Shown here one piece after another: positions 15,524 through 25,091 of a DNA stretch of 64,000 bases (within the stretch, counting starts at the first letter, position 1; the number at the start of each line of letters is the position of its first letter). Source of the DNA: Ruminococcus sp. UBA6407. Its GTDB lineage: Bacteria; Bacillota; Clostridia; Oscillospirales; Ruminococcaceae. Position numbers and translations under genes: made by a program. The notes beneath the pieces are model-generated. The model was not told where the DNA came from. It did no database searches and worked only from the letters and a program-made list of their open reading frames with translations. The DNA lies in the NCBI GenBank assembly GCA_002438605.1, contig DJPR01000006.1, forward strand, positions 44,964 to 108,963, read 5' to 3'.

Positions 15524-18166
15524 TTAACCTCCTATCAATTCTTTAACTATTCCTGATAAAGCAAGAAGTGCCTCATCAATCATATATGTCTTGCCAATGC
15601 CTGCCATAGCATTATCCGGACGTCCGCCGCCCTTGCCGCCTGTAACAGCTGCAACTCTCTGCACGATTTTTCCGGCATTTGCACCTCTTTTTACAGCCTC
15701 AGGAGTGCATACGCAATAGAATGTACCCTTTTCACCTGAAGTACCTGCAAAAAGTGCTATTGCACATTCAGCCTTTTCCTTTATACCATCGCCCAGCTTA
15801 CGAAGCATTTCAGGCGTTGCACCGTTCAGCATTGCTGAAACTATTTTAATTCCGTTGATTTCCTCTGCACTGTCAAATATATTTGAAATTTGTGCATTAA
15901 CTATCTGCTGATTCAGTGATTCTATTTTCTTATCCTTTTCCTTGCACTCTGCAAAAATTGCGGCACATTTTTCAGGAAGTTCTGTCAGATTTGCAAGTTT
16001 TAGTGCTTTTGCAGATTCAGTAATAGTATTCTTATAGCTGTTTATAAGTTCAAGTACACCTGCACCCGTAACTGCTTCGATACGTCTTACACCTGCTGCA
16101 ACTGAGCTTTCAGATACAATTTTGAACAAACCGATTTGTGAAGTATTTGAAATATGAGTACCGCCGCAGAATTCTATTGAAAAATCTCCTACGCTTACTA
16201 CTCTTACTATATTGCCGTACTTTTCACCAAAGAGTGCCATAGCTCCAAGCTTTCTTGCTTCTTCAATCGGCATCTCCTTCATTGTAACATCTATAGCTTC
16301 AAAAATCTTTTCATTTACAAGTCTTTCAACTTCTGAAAGTTCTTCAGCTGTCAATGCACTGAAATGTGAGAAGTCAAAACGGCATCTTTCACTGTTTACA
16401 AGCTGACCTGCCTGATGAACATGTTCACCGAGAACCTGTCTTAAAACAGCTTGCAGAATATGAGCTGCGGTATGATTTTTCATTGTTGACTGTCTTGTTT
16501 TCCTGCATATTTCAGCAGCAGCCTTATCGCCTGTTTTAAGTGTTCCTTCTTCAACTGTACCAACATGGAGATAGTGACCGTCCTCCGTTTTTGTTGTACC
16601 TGAAACTATAAATGTTGCTTCATTTGTTGTAATTTTACCAACATCGCCGACCTGTCCGCCGCTTTCAGCATAAAATGGTGTTTTATCAAGAACAACTACA
16701 GCATTTTCTCCTTCATTTATATAATCACGCTTTTCAGCACCGACATATATTGAAAGAATCTCTGTATCACTTTCTGCAAAGCTTGTATAGCCTGTAAATA
16801 CTGTCTTAGGAGCGTCAATTTTAATGCTGTTGTCAGCCCATGATGAGTTAGCCTTTGCAAGATGATCTGCTCTTGCCATATCACGCTGTTCCTTAACAAG
16901 CTCTGCAAAGCGGTCAGCGTCAACCTTTATGCCTTTTTCTTCGCATATTTCAATTGTAAGGTCAATCGGGAATCCGTATGTATCTGAAAGTTTGAATGTA
17001 TCCTCACCTGAAAGTATCTTTTCTCCGCCGTCACTGAGAATTTTATCAATAAATCCGTTAAGAAGCTCTGAACCCTTATCCACTGTCTTTGCAAATGCTT
17101 CTTCCTCAACTGAAATTATCTTCTTAATGTAATCTCTCTTTTCGGCAAGCTCAGGATATGCACATTCATTTTCCTTTATTACTGTGTCACATACTTCACA
17201 GAGGAAAGGTCGTGTAATCCCAAGCATTCTTCCATGACGTGCAGCACGTCTGAGAAGTCTTCTGAGAACATATCCTCTGCCCTCGTTTGACGGCATTACA
17301 CCGTCACCAACCATAAATGTTGTACTTCTGATGTGGTCTGTAATTACACGAAGTGAAACATCTGTCTTGTCGTCTTTTTTATATTCAACACCTGCTATTC
17401 TGCAAATGTGCTTCATAATATTCTGAACAGTATCAACTTCAAAAAGATTATCAACACCCTGCATTGCACAAGCAAGCCTTTCAAGTCCCATACCTGTGTC
17501 TATATTTTTGCTTGCCATTTCAGCATAGTGACCGTTTCCGTCACTGTCAAACTGGCTGAAAACAAGATTCCATATTTCAATTACACGATCACAGTCACTT
17601 GCCTGTTCAAAGCTTTCAAAAGGTCCATAGCTTTCGCCTCTGTCAAAGTGAATTTCAGAACATGGACCGCATGGACCTGAGCCATGCTCCCAGAAATTAT
17701 CTTCCTTTCCAAGACGGATAATGCGTTCCTTTGGAATACCGATATTGTTCATCCAGATCTGCTCTGCTTCATCATCACTCTCGAAAATTGTTATCCAAAG
17801 CTTATCAGCAGGAATTTCAAGAATCCTTGTAAGAAATTCCCAAGCCCATTCAATAGCTTCAGTTTTAAAATAATCTCCAAAAGAGAAGTTGCCGAGCATT
17901 TCAAAATATGTACCATGACGTGCAGTTTTTCCGACACGTTCAATATCAGGAGTTCTTATACATTTCTGACATGTAGTTACTCTCTTATTCGGAGGAACAG
18001 CCTGTCCCAAAAAGAATTTCTTTAAAGGAGCCATACCTGAATTAATAAGAAGCAAGCTTTTATCCCCCTGTGGAATAAGTGAAGAGCTTGCCATTCTTGT
18101 GTGATTCTTGCTTTCAAAGAAAGAAAGATATTTTTCACGAAGTTCATTTAAGCCTGTCCACTGCAT
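15524..18166 (-). CDS. alaS: alanyl-tRNA synthetase
   Basis: An 880-residue class II synthetase, normal length. Class II core from the N-terminus (LREKYLSFFESKNHTRMASSSLIP, then NIDTGMGLERL); editing domain around NHTAAHILQAVLR with the second zinc-binding pair in FCGGTHI; C-terminal glycine-rich GGKGGGRPDNAMAG. I place the start at 18166 (MQWTGLNEL), where GGAG is eight bases upstream; the open frame continues another 34 codons into the T-box leader, which is not coding. First gene of a run with HIT, PRTase, comEC and holA. Confidence 0.98.
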   Translation of the reverse strand: MQWTGLNELREKYLSFFESKNHTRMASSSLIPQGDKSLLLINSGMAPLKKFFLGQAVPPNKRVTTCQKCIRTPDIERVGKTARHGTYFEMLGNFSFGDYFKTEAIEWAWEFLTRILEIPADKLWITIFESDDEAEQIWMNNIGIPKERIIRLGKEDNFWEHGSGPCGPCSEIHFDRGESYGPFESFEQASDCDRVIEIWNLVFSQFDSDGNGHYAEMASKNIDTGMGLERLACAMQGVDNLFEVDTVQNIMKHICRIAGVEYKKDDKTDVSLRVITDHIRSTTFMVGDGVMPSNEGRGYVLRRLLRRAARHGRMLGITRPFLCEVCDTVIKENECAYPELAEKRDYIKKIISVEEEAFAKTVDKGSELLNGFIDKILSDGGEKILSGEDTFKLSDTYGFPIDLTIEICEEKGIKVDADRFAELVKEQRDMARADHLAKANSSWADNSIKIDAPKTVFTGYTSFAESDTEILSIYVGAEKRDYINEGENAVVVLDKTPFYAESGGQVGDVGKITTNEATFIVSGTTKTEDGHYLHVGTVEEGTLKTGDKAAAEICRKTRQSTMKNHTAAHILQAVLRQVLGEHVHQAGQLVNSERCRFDFSHFSALTAEELSEVERLVNEKIFEAIDVTMKEMPIEEARKLGAMALFGEKYGNIVRVVSVGDFSIEFCGGTHISNTSQIGLFKIVSESSVAAGVRRIEAVTGAGVLELINSYKNTITESAKALKLANLTELPEKCAAIFAECKEKDKKIESLNQQIVNAQISNIFDSAEEINGIKIVSAMLNGATPEMLRKLGDGIKEKAECAIALFAGTSGEKGTFYCVCTPEAVKRGANAGKIVQRVAAVTGGKGGGRPDNAMAGIGKTYMIDEALLALSGIVKELIGG

Positions 18167-18221
18167 TATAAATACTCCATTCTGCCGCTTGAAACGGCTC
18201 ATTATACTTTTGAGAACCAAA

Positions 18222-18515
18222 TAAAAAAGCTCCGCCGCCAAAATGGGACGAAAGCTTCGTGGTACCACCCAAATTCAAAAATGCAATGCATTTTCCTCAT
18301 AAGTCTTTAACGCAGACAATACGCACAGCTTTCACCGCATAACTACGGAGTAGCACCTGTCATGTATTAAAAAGCTTTCACCAAACACTTTCTCTCTGGA
18401 TAATACATCCGCAAACCATACAAAGTCATTGTACAGTACAGCTTATAACAGTCAGTTCCGTCATAGTTAAAATACATTATTCACATATATCTGTCAGCAA
18501 AAACAGATATTTACC
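18222..18515 (-). promoter_or_regulatory. T-box riboswitch upstream of alaS
   Basis: The 14-base T-box signature GGGTGGTACCACG is present at about 18256-18271 (minus strand), followed by a terminator helix with an AAGCT/AGCTT base and a T6 run. The UGGU in the bulge would pair with an ACCA tRNA end, as in tRNA-Ala (discriminator A). The Stem I region has the AGAGAG and GGTGAAAGC marks. A GCG in the 3' side of Stem I (18412-18410) is a possible Ala specifier but I am not sure of it. Uncharged tRNA-Ala should favour read-through into alaS. Confidence 0.92.
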
Positions 18516-18520
18516 TTTAT

Positions 18521-18548
18521 ATTATAGCAAAAAAACAGAAAAAGTCAA
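18521..18548 (-). promoter_or_regulatory. promoter of the alaS T-box leader
   Basis: On the minus strand TTGACT (18548-18543), a 16-base spacer and TATAAT (18526-18521). The -35 overlaps the stop codon of the upstream penicillin-binding protein gene. Confidence 0.85.
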
Positions 18549-20155
18549 TTACTTTTTATATTTTTCTGAATTTTTTCAATTATTTCTCTGAATACAGGTG
18601 CAGCCGAATCATTGCCGTAACCGCCGTCCTCAACCAAAACCGTTATGGCATATTTGGGTTCGTTGACCGGGAAATAGCCAGTTATCCATGCATTACAGTA
18701 TTCAATGCCGTTTTCATCAAACCGACCTGTTTGTGCTGTTGAGGTTTTTCCTGCTGCCATAACATTATATGGCTTTGCATTTGAAGAATCATTGTTATTT
18801 ATCGCTGACGCCATTAGACGGCGCAATGCTTTTGCTTCCTTTTCTTCCATAGTATATGCAAGCTGAGGTTCTTTTTCATTCTTTACATTTATCCCATCAT
18901 CTGTCAATCCTCTTATTACACGAAGTACAGGCATATTTCCGTTATTTGCAATTGCACAGGTCATCTGGCAGACCTGTAAGGGAGTTGCTGTCAGAATCCC
19001 CTGTCCAAATGAGAAATTCGCAAGTTCTGCCGGAATTGATAACTCTTTTACAGTCGGCAGTATTCCTGCTGAACCGTTCACTCCTGCACAAAGCTGAATT
19101 TCACGTCCAAAACCAAGTGTAAAAGCAGTATCACGCAGACTTTCAACATCTAACAGCTTGCTTAATGCTATAAAATAAGTATTGCATGAATTTGCCATTG
19201 CCTGAGTCAAATCCTGTTGGCCATGTCCGTTATGATCGTGACACTTAAAAATCTGACCGTTTATTTCGATTTCTCCTGTACAATCATACAAAAAATCAGC
19301 ATATCCGCTTTTTATTGCCTCACACGCTGTAACCAATTTGAAAATTGAGCCTATACTATAAGAATAAAGGCATCTGTTTATCATGGGAGAATTTTCATCA
19401 TTCAATGCTGTTTCAAGGTCATCAAGAGAATATGTCGGCCGACTTACCATTGCAAGAATATCACCTGTTTTTATATCAGCAACCAATACAGCACCCTTTT
19501 CAATTTTTTCAGATGCCCTTTCACAAATATGCTGTATATTATAATCAATAGTTGTTACAACTCCTGAGGTTATTTCACCGCACTTCTCAATATGCCTGCC
19601 CTCACCCCACAATATTCCTCCAAAGCCATCACAGTTATATGTCACTGTATTTACATAATCCGAATTTCTCAAAATACGGTTATATGCATATTCAAGTCCT
19701 GAAACGCCTTCTCCCTGAGATGTATATCCGATTAAATGCTGGGCAGGCTGATTTTCACTGTACCTTACAGGAATTTCAAAAGAAACTGAATATATATTTT
19801 CATCAGCAGGGCATATGCTTTCAAATGCAAACGGTACTTTTTCTGAAGAAAGCTTATTAAATTCCGTTCTGTCTGAAGCTATGCTTCTGTATTTTGTTAT
19901 ATCTCCGTTGTTGGCAATTACTGTTATATATTTAGACTTTTTATTAACAAGCGGTATAAAATTCCTGTCATATATAAGACCGTCTCCCGCATTGACTTTA
20001 ACTGTATATTTCCCGTAATTCATAGCTTTCTGTGCATATTCAGCCTTTGTTGCCAAATCAAAATACCTTAAAATAATAAAAGCTAAAACAGCAGTAAAAA
20101 TAAACGCCATTAAAAAAATTCTTTTGTCAAGAGGATAACGCTTAATTTTAATCAC
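18545..20155 (-). CDS. penicillin-binding protein, transpeptidase domain
   Basis: A 536-residue single-pass D,D-transpeptidase of the FtsI/PbpA type, acting outside the membrane. Membrane segment about 14-31; short dimerisation region; transpeptidase domain from about 215 with the serine motif SIFK (Ser270, Lys273), SCN (323-325) and a third motif KTS (470-472), where KTG is normal. GAVLVADIKTGDILAMVSRP and SFGQGILTATPLQ are typical. The start is uncertain: the GTG at 20155 overlaps the AAGGAG site, so initiation may lie a few codons inside. Alone on its strand upstream of alaS. Confidence 0.9.
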   Translation of the reverse strand: MIKIKRYPLDKRIFLMAFIFTAVLAFIILRYFDLATKAEYAQKAMNYGKYTVKVNAGDGLIYDRNFIPLVNKKSKYITVIANNGDITKYRSIASDRTEFNKLSSEKVPFAFESICPADENIYSVSFEIPVRYSENQPAQHLIGYTSQGEGVSGLEYAYNRILRNSDYVNTVTYNCDGFGGILWGEGRHIEKCGEITSGVVTTIDYNIQHICERASEKIEKGAVLVADIKTGDILAMVSRPTYSLDDLETALNDENSPMINRCLYSYSIGSIFKLVTACEAIKSGYADFLYDCTGEIEINGQIFKCHDHNGHGQQDLTQAMANSCNTYFIALSKLLDVESLRDTAFTLGFGREIQLCAGVNGSAGILPTVKELSIPAELANFSFGQGILTATPLQVCQMTCAIANNGNMPVLRVIRGLTDDGINVKNEKEPQLAYTMEEKEAKALRRLMASAINNNDSSNAKPYNVMAAGKTSTAQTGRFDENGIEYCNAWITGYFPVNEPKYAITVLVEDGGYGNDSAAPVFREIIEKIQKNIKSN

Positions 20156-20499
20156 TCCTTAAGCACTCAAATCATTATACAGCACCACACAAGTCACTTC
20201 CAAAAATTTTGTGCGCTTTATAATAATTTCCTCTTTTTTCAAAATTATACTTCATGAGATACAGAACGGACTTTTCGTATATCAAGAAAAAAGGCGAAAG
20301 CATGACTGCCGCAAAAAGTATAATAATTCGATTTTAACGCAAAATAAATCTGAAAAAATCTTATAACCTGTTTTCATTGATAAAATAATTAGCAGTTTAA
20401 ATTATTATATCGTCTTAATGCATATTTTAAACCAGATATTTTGTCTAAAATGAATAAAAAAACAAGTTGAGATTGAGAATAATATTCAATTCAAAAGGA
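20156..20499. other. divergent intergenic region with a weak palindrome copy
   Basis: No gene seen. It separates the divergent penicillin-binding protein gene and adhE. At about 20181-20219, CAGCACCACACAAG and TTTTGTGCGCT form a decayed version of the dispersed palindrome. The rest is AT-rich without clear structure. Confidence 0.5.
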
Positions 20500-20528
20500 T
20501 TGACAAAAAAATAACAACGTTGTATAAT
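20500..20528 (+). promoter_or_regulatory. strong sigma-A promoter of adhE with a palindrome in the spacer
   Basis: Consensus TTGACA (20500-20505), a 17-base spacer and consensus TATAAT (20523-20528). A perfect 10-bp palindrome ACAACGTTGT (20514-20523) fills the spacer end and touches the -10. Its central CpG resembles operators of LacI/GalR-type repressors; it does not match the Rex consensus. Confidence 0.85.
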
Positions 20529-20534
20529 TAATTA

Positions 20535-20710
20535 CAGGAGATAATTAATATGCATTTTCAACTGCATGTTTCCGAAAGGATAAGGGAAAGCCGAGAGGCA
20601 GAGCTCGCTCCTTCTTATAAGACTGCTTTGAACGCATTTATATGTGTATTGCTGTCTTAATTAATTATGCATATCGCAATATTATATATTATTGAATGGA
20701 GAGTATCTTT
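20535..20710 (+). promoter_or_regulatory. long structured 5' leader of adhE
   Basis: About 175 bases. ATATGCAT (20548-20555) can pair with ATGCATAT (20667-20674) and enclose a domain containing two GNRA-type hairpins, TCC-GAAA-GGA (about 20571-20580) and GCC-GAGA-GGC (about 20590-20599). A competing hairpin ATGCA/TGCAT forms at the 5' side. I do not recognise a known riboswitch. Confidence 0.45.
20550..20660 (+). CDS. possible 36-residue leader peptide upstream of adhE
   Basis: An ATG at 20550, nine bases after AGGAG (20536-20540), opens a 36-codon frame starting MHFQLHVSERIRESR and ending FICVLLS, with a TAA at 20658. It ends 50 bases before adhE. It may be an accident of a structured leader, since its start codon lies inside the closing helix. 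No family recognised. Confidence 0.3.
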   Translation: MHFQLHVSERIRESREAELAPSYKTALNAFICVLLS

Positions 20711-23326
20711 ATGAAAGAAGAAACAGTAAAGAACACAGGCTTAATCGATACTGTTGAAGCACTTGAAGCTAAGCTTGCTGAGGTTAAGGCTGCACAAGCT
20801 GAATTCGCTACTTTTTCTCAGGAAAAGGTTGACGCTATCTTCAAGGCTGCGGCTATTGCTGCTAACAAACAGCGTATTCCTCTCGCTAAAATGGCTGTAG
20901 AAGAAACAGGTATGGGTGTTGTTGAAGATAAGGTTATCAAGAACAACTATGCTGCTGAATACATCTATAACGCTTACAAGAACTGCAAGACTTGCGGCGT
21001 TATTGAAACAGATTCAGCTTACGGCACAATGAAAATTGCTGAACCAATCGGCGTTATCGCTGCTGTAATCCCTACTACAAACCCAACTTCAACTGCTATT
21101 TTCAAGACACTTATCGCTTTAAAGACAAGAAACGCTATTATCATTTCTCCTCACCCAAGAGCAAAAAAATCAACTATTGAAGCTGCTAAAATCGTTCTTG
21201 ACGCTGCTGTGGAGGCAGGTGCACCAAAAAATATTATTGCATGGATTGATGTACCAAGCCTTGAACTTACAAACACGGTAATGAAGGAAGCTGACATTAT
21301 CCTCGCAACAGGCGGTCCGGGAATGGTTAAGGCTGCTTATTCAAGCGGTAAGCCGGCTCTCGGTGTTGGTGCCGGAAATACTCCTGCTATTATTGACAGC
21401 TCTGCTGACATTCTTCTTGCCGTTAACTCAATTATTCACTCAAAGACTTTTGATAACGGTATGATTTGTGCTTCTGAACAGTCAGTAATCGTTGATAAGA
21501 AAATTTACGATAAAGTTAAAAAAGAATTTGAATACAGAGGATGCTATATTCTCAAGGAAGATGAAACTGAAAAGGTTAGAAAGACTATCCTTATCAATGG
21601 TGCTTTAAATGCCAAAATCGTTGGTCAGTCTGCATACACTATCGCAAAACTTGCAGGTGTAGATGTTCCTGAAGATACAAAAATCCTCATCGGTGAAGTT
21701 ACTTCTGTTGACCTCAGTGAAGAATTTGCTCACGAAAAGCTTTCTCCTGTACTTGCTATGTATAAGGCTGATGATTTCAGCGATGCTGTTGAAAAGGCTG
21801 ACAGACTTGTTCAGGACGGCGGTTACGGTCATACATCTTCACTCTATGTTAATGCAGTAACTGAAAAAGAAAAGATTGACACATTTGCTGCAAGAATGAA
21901 AACATGTCGTATTCTCGTTAATACTCCATCTTCACACGGCGGTATCGGTGACCTCTATAACTTCAACCTTGCACCGTCACTTACACTTGGCTGCGGCTCA
22001 TGGGGCGGCAACTCAGTTTCTGAAAACGTTGGTATCAAGCATCTGCTTAACATTAAGACCGTAGCTGAGAGGAGAGAAAATATGCTTTGGTTCAGAACAC
22101 CTCAGAAGGTTTACTTTAAGAAAGGTTGTCTGCCTGTAGCTCTTGATGAATTGAAAACTGTTATGGGCAAAAAGAAGGCATTTATCGTTACAGACCAGTT
22201 CCTCTATCAGAATGGTTATACAAAGTGCATTACTGATAAGCTTGATGAAATGGGCATTAAGCATACTACATTCTTTGATGTTGCTCCTGACCCGACTCTT
22301 GCTTCTGCAATGGAAGGTGCAAAGGCTATGACTGCTTTCGGTCCTGACTGCATTATTGCTGTCGGCGGCGGTTCAGCTATGGACGCAGGTAAAATTATGT
22401 GGGTTCTTTATGAGCATCCTGAAGCTGACTTCATGGATATGGCTATGCGTTTCATTGATATCAGAAAGAGAGTTTACACATTCCCTAAGATGGGCGAAAA
22501 GGCTACATTTATTGCTGTTCCGACATCTTCAGGTACAGGTTCTGAGGTAACTCCGTTTGCTGTTATTACTGATGAAAAGTCAGGTACAAAGTATCCGCTT
22601 GCTGATTACGAACTCCTTCCTAATATCGCTATTATTGATGCTGATATGATGATGAATCAGCCTAAGGGTCTTACATCTGCATCAGGTATTGACGCTATGA
22701 CTCATGCTCTTGAGGCTTATGCTTCTGTAATGGCTACTGATTATACAGACGGTCTTGCTCTTAAGGCTCTTAAAAATATCTTTAAGTATCTCCCGTCAGC
22801 ATATGAGAACGGTGCTAATGATCCGATTGCAAGAGAAAAAATGGCTGATGCTTCAACCATGGCAGGTATGGCATTTGCAAACGCATTCCTTGGTGTTTGT
22901 CACTCAATGGCTCATAAGCTTGGTGCATTCCACCACCTCCCACACGGTATTGCAAACGCTCTCCTCATCAACGAGGTTATGAAGTTCAATATTGCTACTG
23001 CTCCAAGAAAAATGGGTACTTTCTCACAGTATCAGTATCCGCATGTTCTTGAAAGATACGTTGAATGTGCTAACTTTGTTGGCGTTACAGGTAAAAATGA
23101 TATGGATACTTTCAATAAGTTCCTTGAAAAGATTGATGAACTTAAAGAAAGAGTTGGAATTAAAAAGACTATTAAGGATTACGGCGTTGATGAAAAGTAC
23201 TTCCTTGATACTCTTGATAATATGGTTGAACAGGCATTTGATGACCAGTGCACAGGTGCTAACCCACGTTATCCGCTTATGAAGGAAATTAAGAAAATGT
23301 ACCTTAAGGTTTACTACGGCGAATAA
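20711..23326 (+). CDS. adhE: bifunctional acetaldehyde-CoA/alcohol dehydrogenase
   Basis: An 871-residue fermentative enzyme reducing acetyl-CoA to ethanol in two NADH-dependent steps. N-terminal aldehyde dehydrogenase half (to about 440) has NPTSTAIFKTLIALKTRN, VGAGNTPAII and the catalytic Cys in NGMICASEQSVI. C-terminal iron-dependent alcohol dehydrogenase half has IAVGGGSAMDAGK, VPTSSGTGSEVTPFAV, CHSMAHKLGAFHHLPHG and the iron-binding His residues. The ATG at 20711 follows GGAGAG at nine bases; an ATG at 20696 lies inside that site. Codon use is noticeably richer in GCT, AAG and GTT than its neighbours, as in a highly expressed gene. Confidence 0.98.
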   Translation: MKEETVKNTGLIDTVEALEAKLAEVKAAQAEFATFSQEKVDAIFKAAAIAANKQRIPLAKMAVEETGMGVVEDKVIKNNYAAEYIYNAYKNCKTCGVIETDSAYGTMKIAEPIGVIAAVIPTTNPTSTAIFKTLIALKTRNAIIISPHPRAKKSTIEAAKIVLDAAVEAGAPKNIIAWIDVPSLELTNTVMKEADIILATGGPGMVKAAYSSGKPALGVGAGNTPAIIDSSADILLAVNSIIHSKTFDNGMICASEQSVIVDKKIYDKVKKEFEYRGCYILKEDETEKVRKTILINGALNAKIVGQSAYTIAKLAGVDVPEDTKILIGEVTSVDLSEEFAHEKLSPVLAMYKADDFSDAVEKADRLVQDGGYGHTSSLYVNAVTEKEKIDTFAARMKTCRILVNTPSSHGGIGDLYNFNLAPSLTLGCGSWGGNSVSENVGIKHLLNIKTVAERRENMLWFRTPQKVYFKKGCLPVALDELKTVMGKKKAFIVTDQFLYQNGYTKCITDKLDEMGIKHTTFFDVAPDPTLASAMEGAKAMTAFGPDCIIAVGGGSAMDAGKIMWVLYEHPEADFMDMAMRFIDIRKRVYTFPKMGEKATFIAVPTSSGTGSEVTPFAVITDEKSGTKYPLADYELLPNIAIIDADMMMNQPKGLTSASGIDAMTHALEAYASVMATDYTDGLALKALKNIFKYLPSAYENGANDPIAREKMADASTMAGMAFANAFLGVCHSMAHKLGAFHHLPHGIANALLINEVMKFNIATAPRKMGTFSQYQYPHVLERYVECANFVGVTGKNDMDTFNKFLEKIDELKERVGIKKTIKDYGVDEKYFLDTLDNMVEQAFDDQCTGANPRYPLMKEIKKMYLKVYYGE

Positions 23327-23343
23327 TTATTTATAAATATATT

Positions 23344-23374
23344 GAGGCATGATTAATTTCATGCCTCTTTTTTT
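23344..23374 (+). terminator. Rho-independent terminator of adhE
   Basis: A perfect 9-bp stem GAGGCATGA / TCATGCCTC (23344-23352 and 23359-23367) with a 6-base loop, then T7. Confidence 0.95.
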
Positions 23375-23444
23375 GCTCCACCAATTAAATCTTGCATTAA
23401 GAGTTAGTTGTGGAGGAGCAATATAACCTGTCCGCATAAATTGT

Positions 23445-24146
23445 TTACATACATAGCTTCTCAAGTTGGTTTCTCAGCTTTTTTATTATCTTTTTTTCAA
23501 GTCTTGATATATATGACTGCGAAATTCCGATTATCTCAGCAACTTCTTTCTGCGTTTTCTCCTTTCCGTCTATAAGTCCGAAACGCATTTCCATTATTTC
23601 CCGCTCGCGTCCGCCAAGTTCACAAACAGCATTTCTCAGCATTTCACGCTCTGCTTCATTTTCGATGCCTTTATTGACAATATCCTCATCTGTTCCTAAA
23701 ATATCCGAGAGCAAAAGCTCATTTCCGTCATAATCAATATTAAGTGGTTCATCAATAGAAAGTTCATTGCGATATTGAGATGACTTTCTCAAAAACATCA
23801 ATATCTCATTTTCTATACATCTTGATGCATATGTTGCGAGCTTTATTTTCTTATTCGGACAAAATGTATTTACTGCTTTAATGAGTCCGATAGTACCGAT
23901 TGAAACCAGATCCTCTACTCCGATACCGGTGGACTCAAATTTCTTTGCAATATAAACTACCAATCTTAAATTATGTACAATAAGCTGTTCACGAGCATTG
24001 CTGTCATTTTGTTCAAGCATTTCAAATACTTTTGTTTCCTCTTCTCTTGAAAGAGGCGGCGGCAGTGTATCAGGCCCGTTTATATAGTGAACCTTTCCAC
24101 TCATTATTTTTTTTATTTTTTTCAATAATTCTGAAAATATCTGCAT
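23445..24146 (-). CDS. sigE: sporulation sigma factor SigE (pro-sigma-E)
   Basis: A 233-residue sigma-70 family factor of the mother cell. The N-terminal extension of about 25 residues before [13 protein letters not shown] corresponds to the pro-sequence removed by SpoIIGA. Region 2 shows [37 protein letters not shown] and [19 protein letters not shown]; region 4 shows [32 protein letters not shown] lies six bases before the ATG. It is directly downstream of spoIIGA, as in Bacillus; no sigG follows it here. Confidence 0.98.
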   Translation of the reverse strand: MQIFSELLKKIKKIMSGKVHYINGPDTLPPPLSREEETKVFEMLEQNDSNAREQLIVHNLRLVVYIAKKFESTGIGVEDLVSIGTIGLIKAVNTFCPNKKIKLATYASRCIENEILMFLRKSSQYRNELSIDEPLNIDYDGNELLLSDILGTDEDIVNKGIENEAEREMLRNAVCELGGREREIMEMRFGLIDGKEKTQKEVAEIIGISQSYISRLEKKIIKKLRNQLEKLCM

Positions 24147-24244
24147 TATAAGCTCCTTTCTGTCCTTCTTTTAAAATAAAATATTTATATTATACTTTTT
24201 AATGCAAATTTGCAAATAGCTCTAAAAAATTTTCAGACTATAAA

Positions 24245-25072
24245 TTAAACTTTTAAAAGCTTTGGATTAAAAATCGCCTCGCTCTCACTGCTTTTTATTC
24301 CAATAAGTACGTCTACGCCTTTTTTAAAAGCTGTATCCTCATTTACAATTATCACCTCATCAGGCATAAAAACAGGTATCATACCACTGTTTCCTATTGT
24401 TGAGTATGGTATTAAACGAAAACCTTTCGGAAGTTTTGCAGATTCATTTATACTGTTAACATTCAATATTGATGAAAGACTCTCAATACTGCAAATTATA
24501 ACAGGCTTACCGCTGAAAAAATCCACAAGAGAATTTCCTGTATCAGCAAGTCCATCTATTGACGTCATTCTCCCTTTATACTTTACATATATTTTATATT
24601 TTAAGCCAAGTGTTGAACTCTTGTCAATGAAAAAACGTGCTATACATAACGAAAAATAAAGCACAGCAGTTACAATTATCAAAAGCAGCAATGAAAAATC
24701 AATATAAAAATATGTATTATTAAAATGAACAAATGACGGCTGCAGCCATATATATACTGCATAAATCACTCCTGCAAAAATGAAGTTTGACATGATAAAG
24801 CAAAAAAAGTTAATAAGCAGTCTTATTTTATCATGAAATCCAAAGGCAGCAGCTACAATAGTCAATGCGGCAAAAAGTTTTATTATTATATTTACTGCAC
24901 TATTTAACCTAGGCAGCAAAATCATAAGTGAATATATGCTTCCATACGCTGATGTAAACAAACATCTTAGCATATTTATTCGGCTGTGAGTTACTTTTGC
25001 TGTTGTTCTAAGCAAAAAGAAATTAACATATATATTCAAAACTATTAAAATATCAATATATAACGTCTGCAT
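24245..25072 (-). CDS. spoIIGA: sigma-E processing peptidase SpoIIGA
   Basis: A 275-residue membrane aspartic protease that cleaves pro-sigma-E after a forespore signal. Five hydrophobic segments fill the first 145 residues; the soluble half carries the catalytic motif GLADTGNSLVDFFSGKPVII with Asp177. The pair with sigE 98 bases downstream identifies it. GGTGAT is a modest ribosome site. An unusual long-spaced promoter precedes it. Confidence 0.95.
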   Translation of the reverse strand: MQTLYIDILIVLNIYVNFFLLRTTAKVTHSRINMLRCLFTSAYGSIYSLMILLPRLNSAVNIIIKLFAALTIVAAAFGFHDKIRLLINFFCFIMSNFIFAGVIYAVYIWLQPSFVHFNNTYFYIDFSLLLLIIVTAVLYFSLCIARFFIDKSSTLGLKYKIYVKYKGRMTSIDGLADTGNSLVDFFSGKPVIICSIESLSSILNVNSINESAKLPKGFRLIPYSTIGNSGMIPVFMPDEVIIVNEDTAFKKGVDVLIGIKSSESEAIFNPKLLKV

Positions 25073-25091
25073 TTCATCACCGCCTGTTATT

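Noticed and set aside
18167..18268. 34-codon N-terminal extension of alaS
   Set aside because: The frame runs through the T-box terminator and has no ribosome site; the conserved start of AlaRS is at 18166.
20500..20535. Rex binding site before adhE
   Set aside because: The palindrome ACAACGTTGT does not fit the TTGTGAA-N4-TTCACAA pattern.
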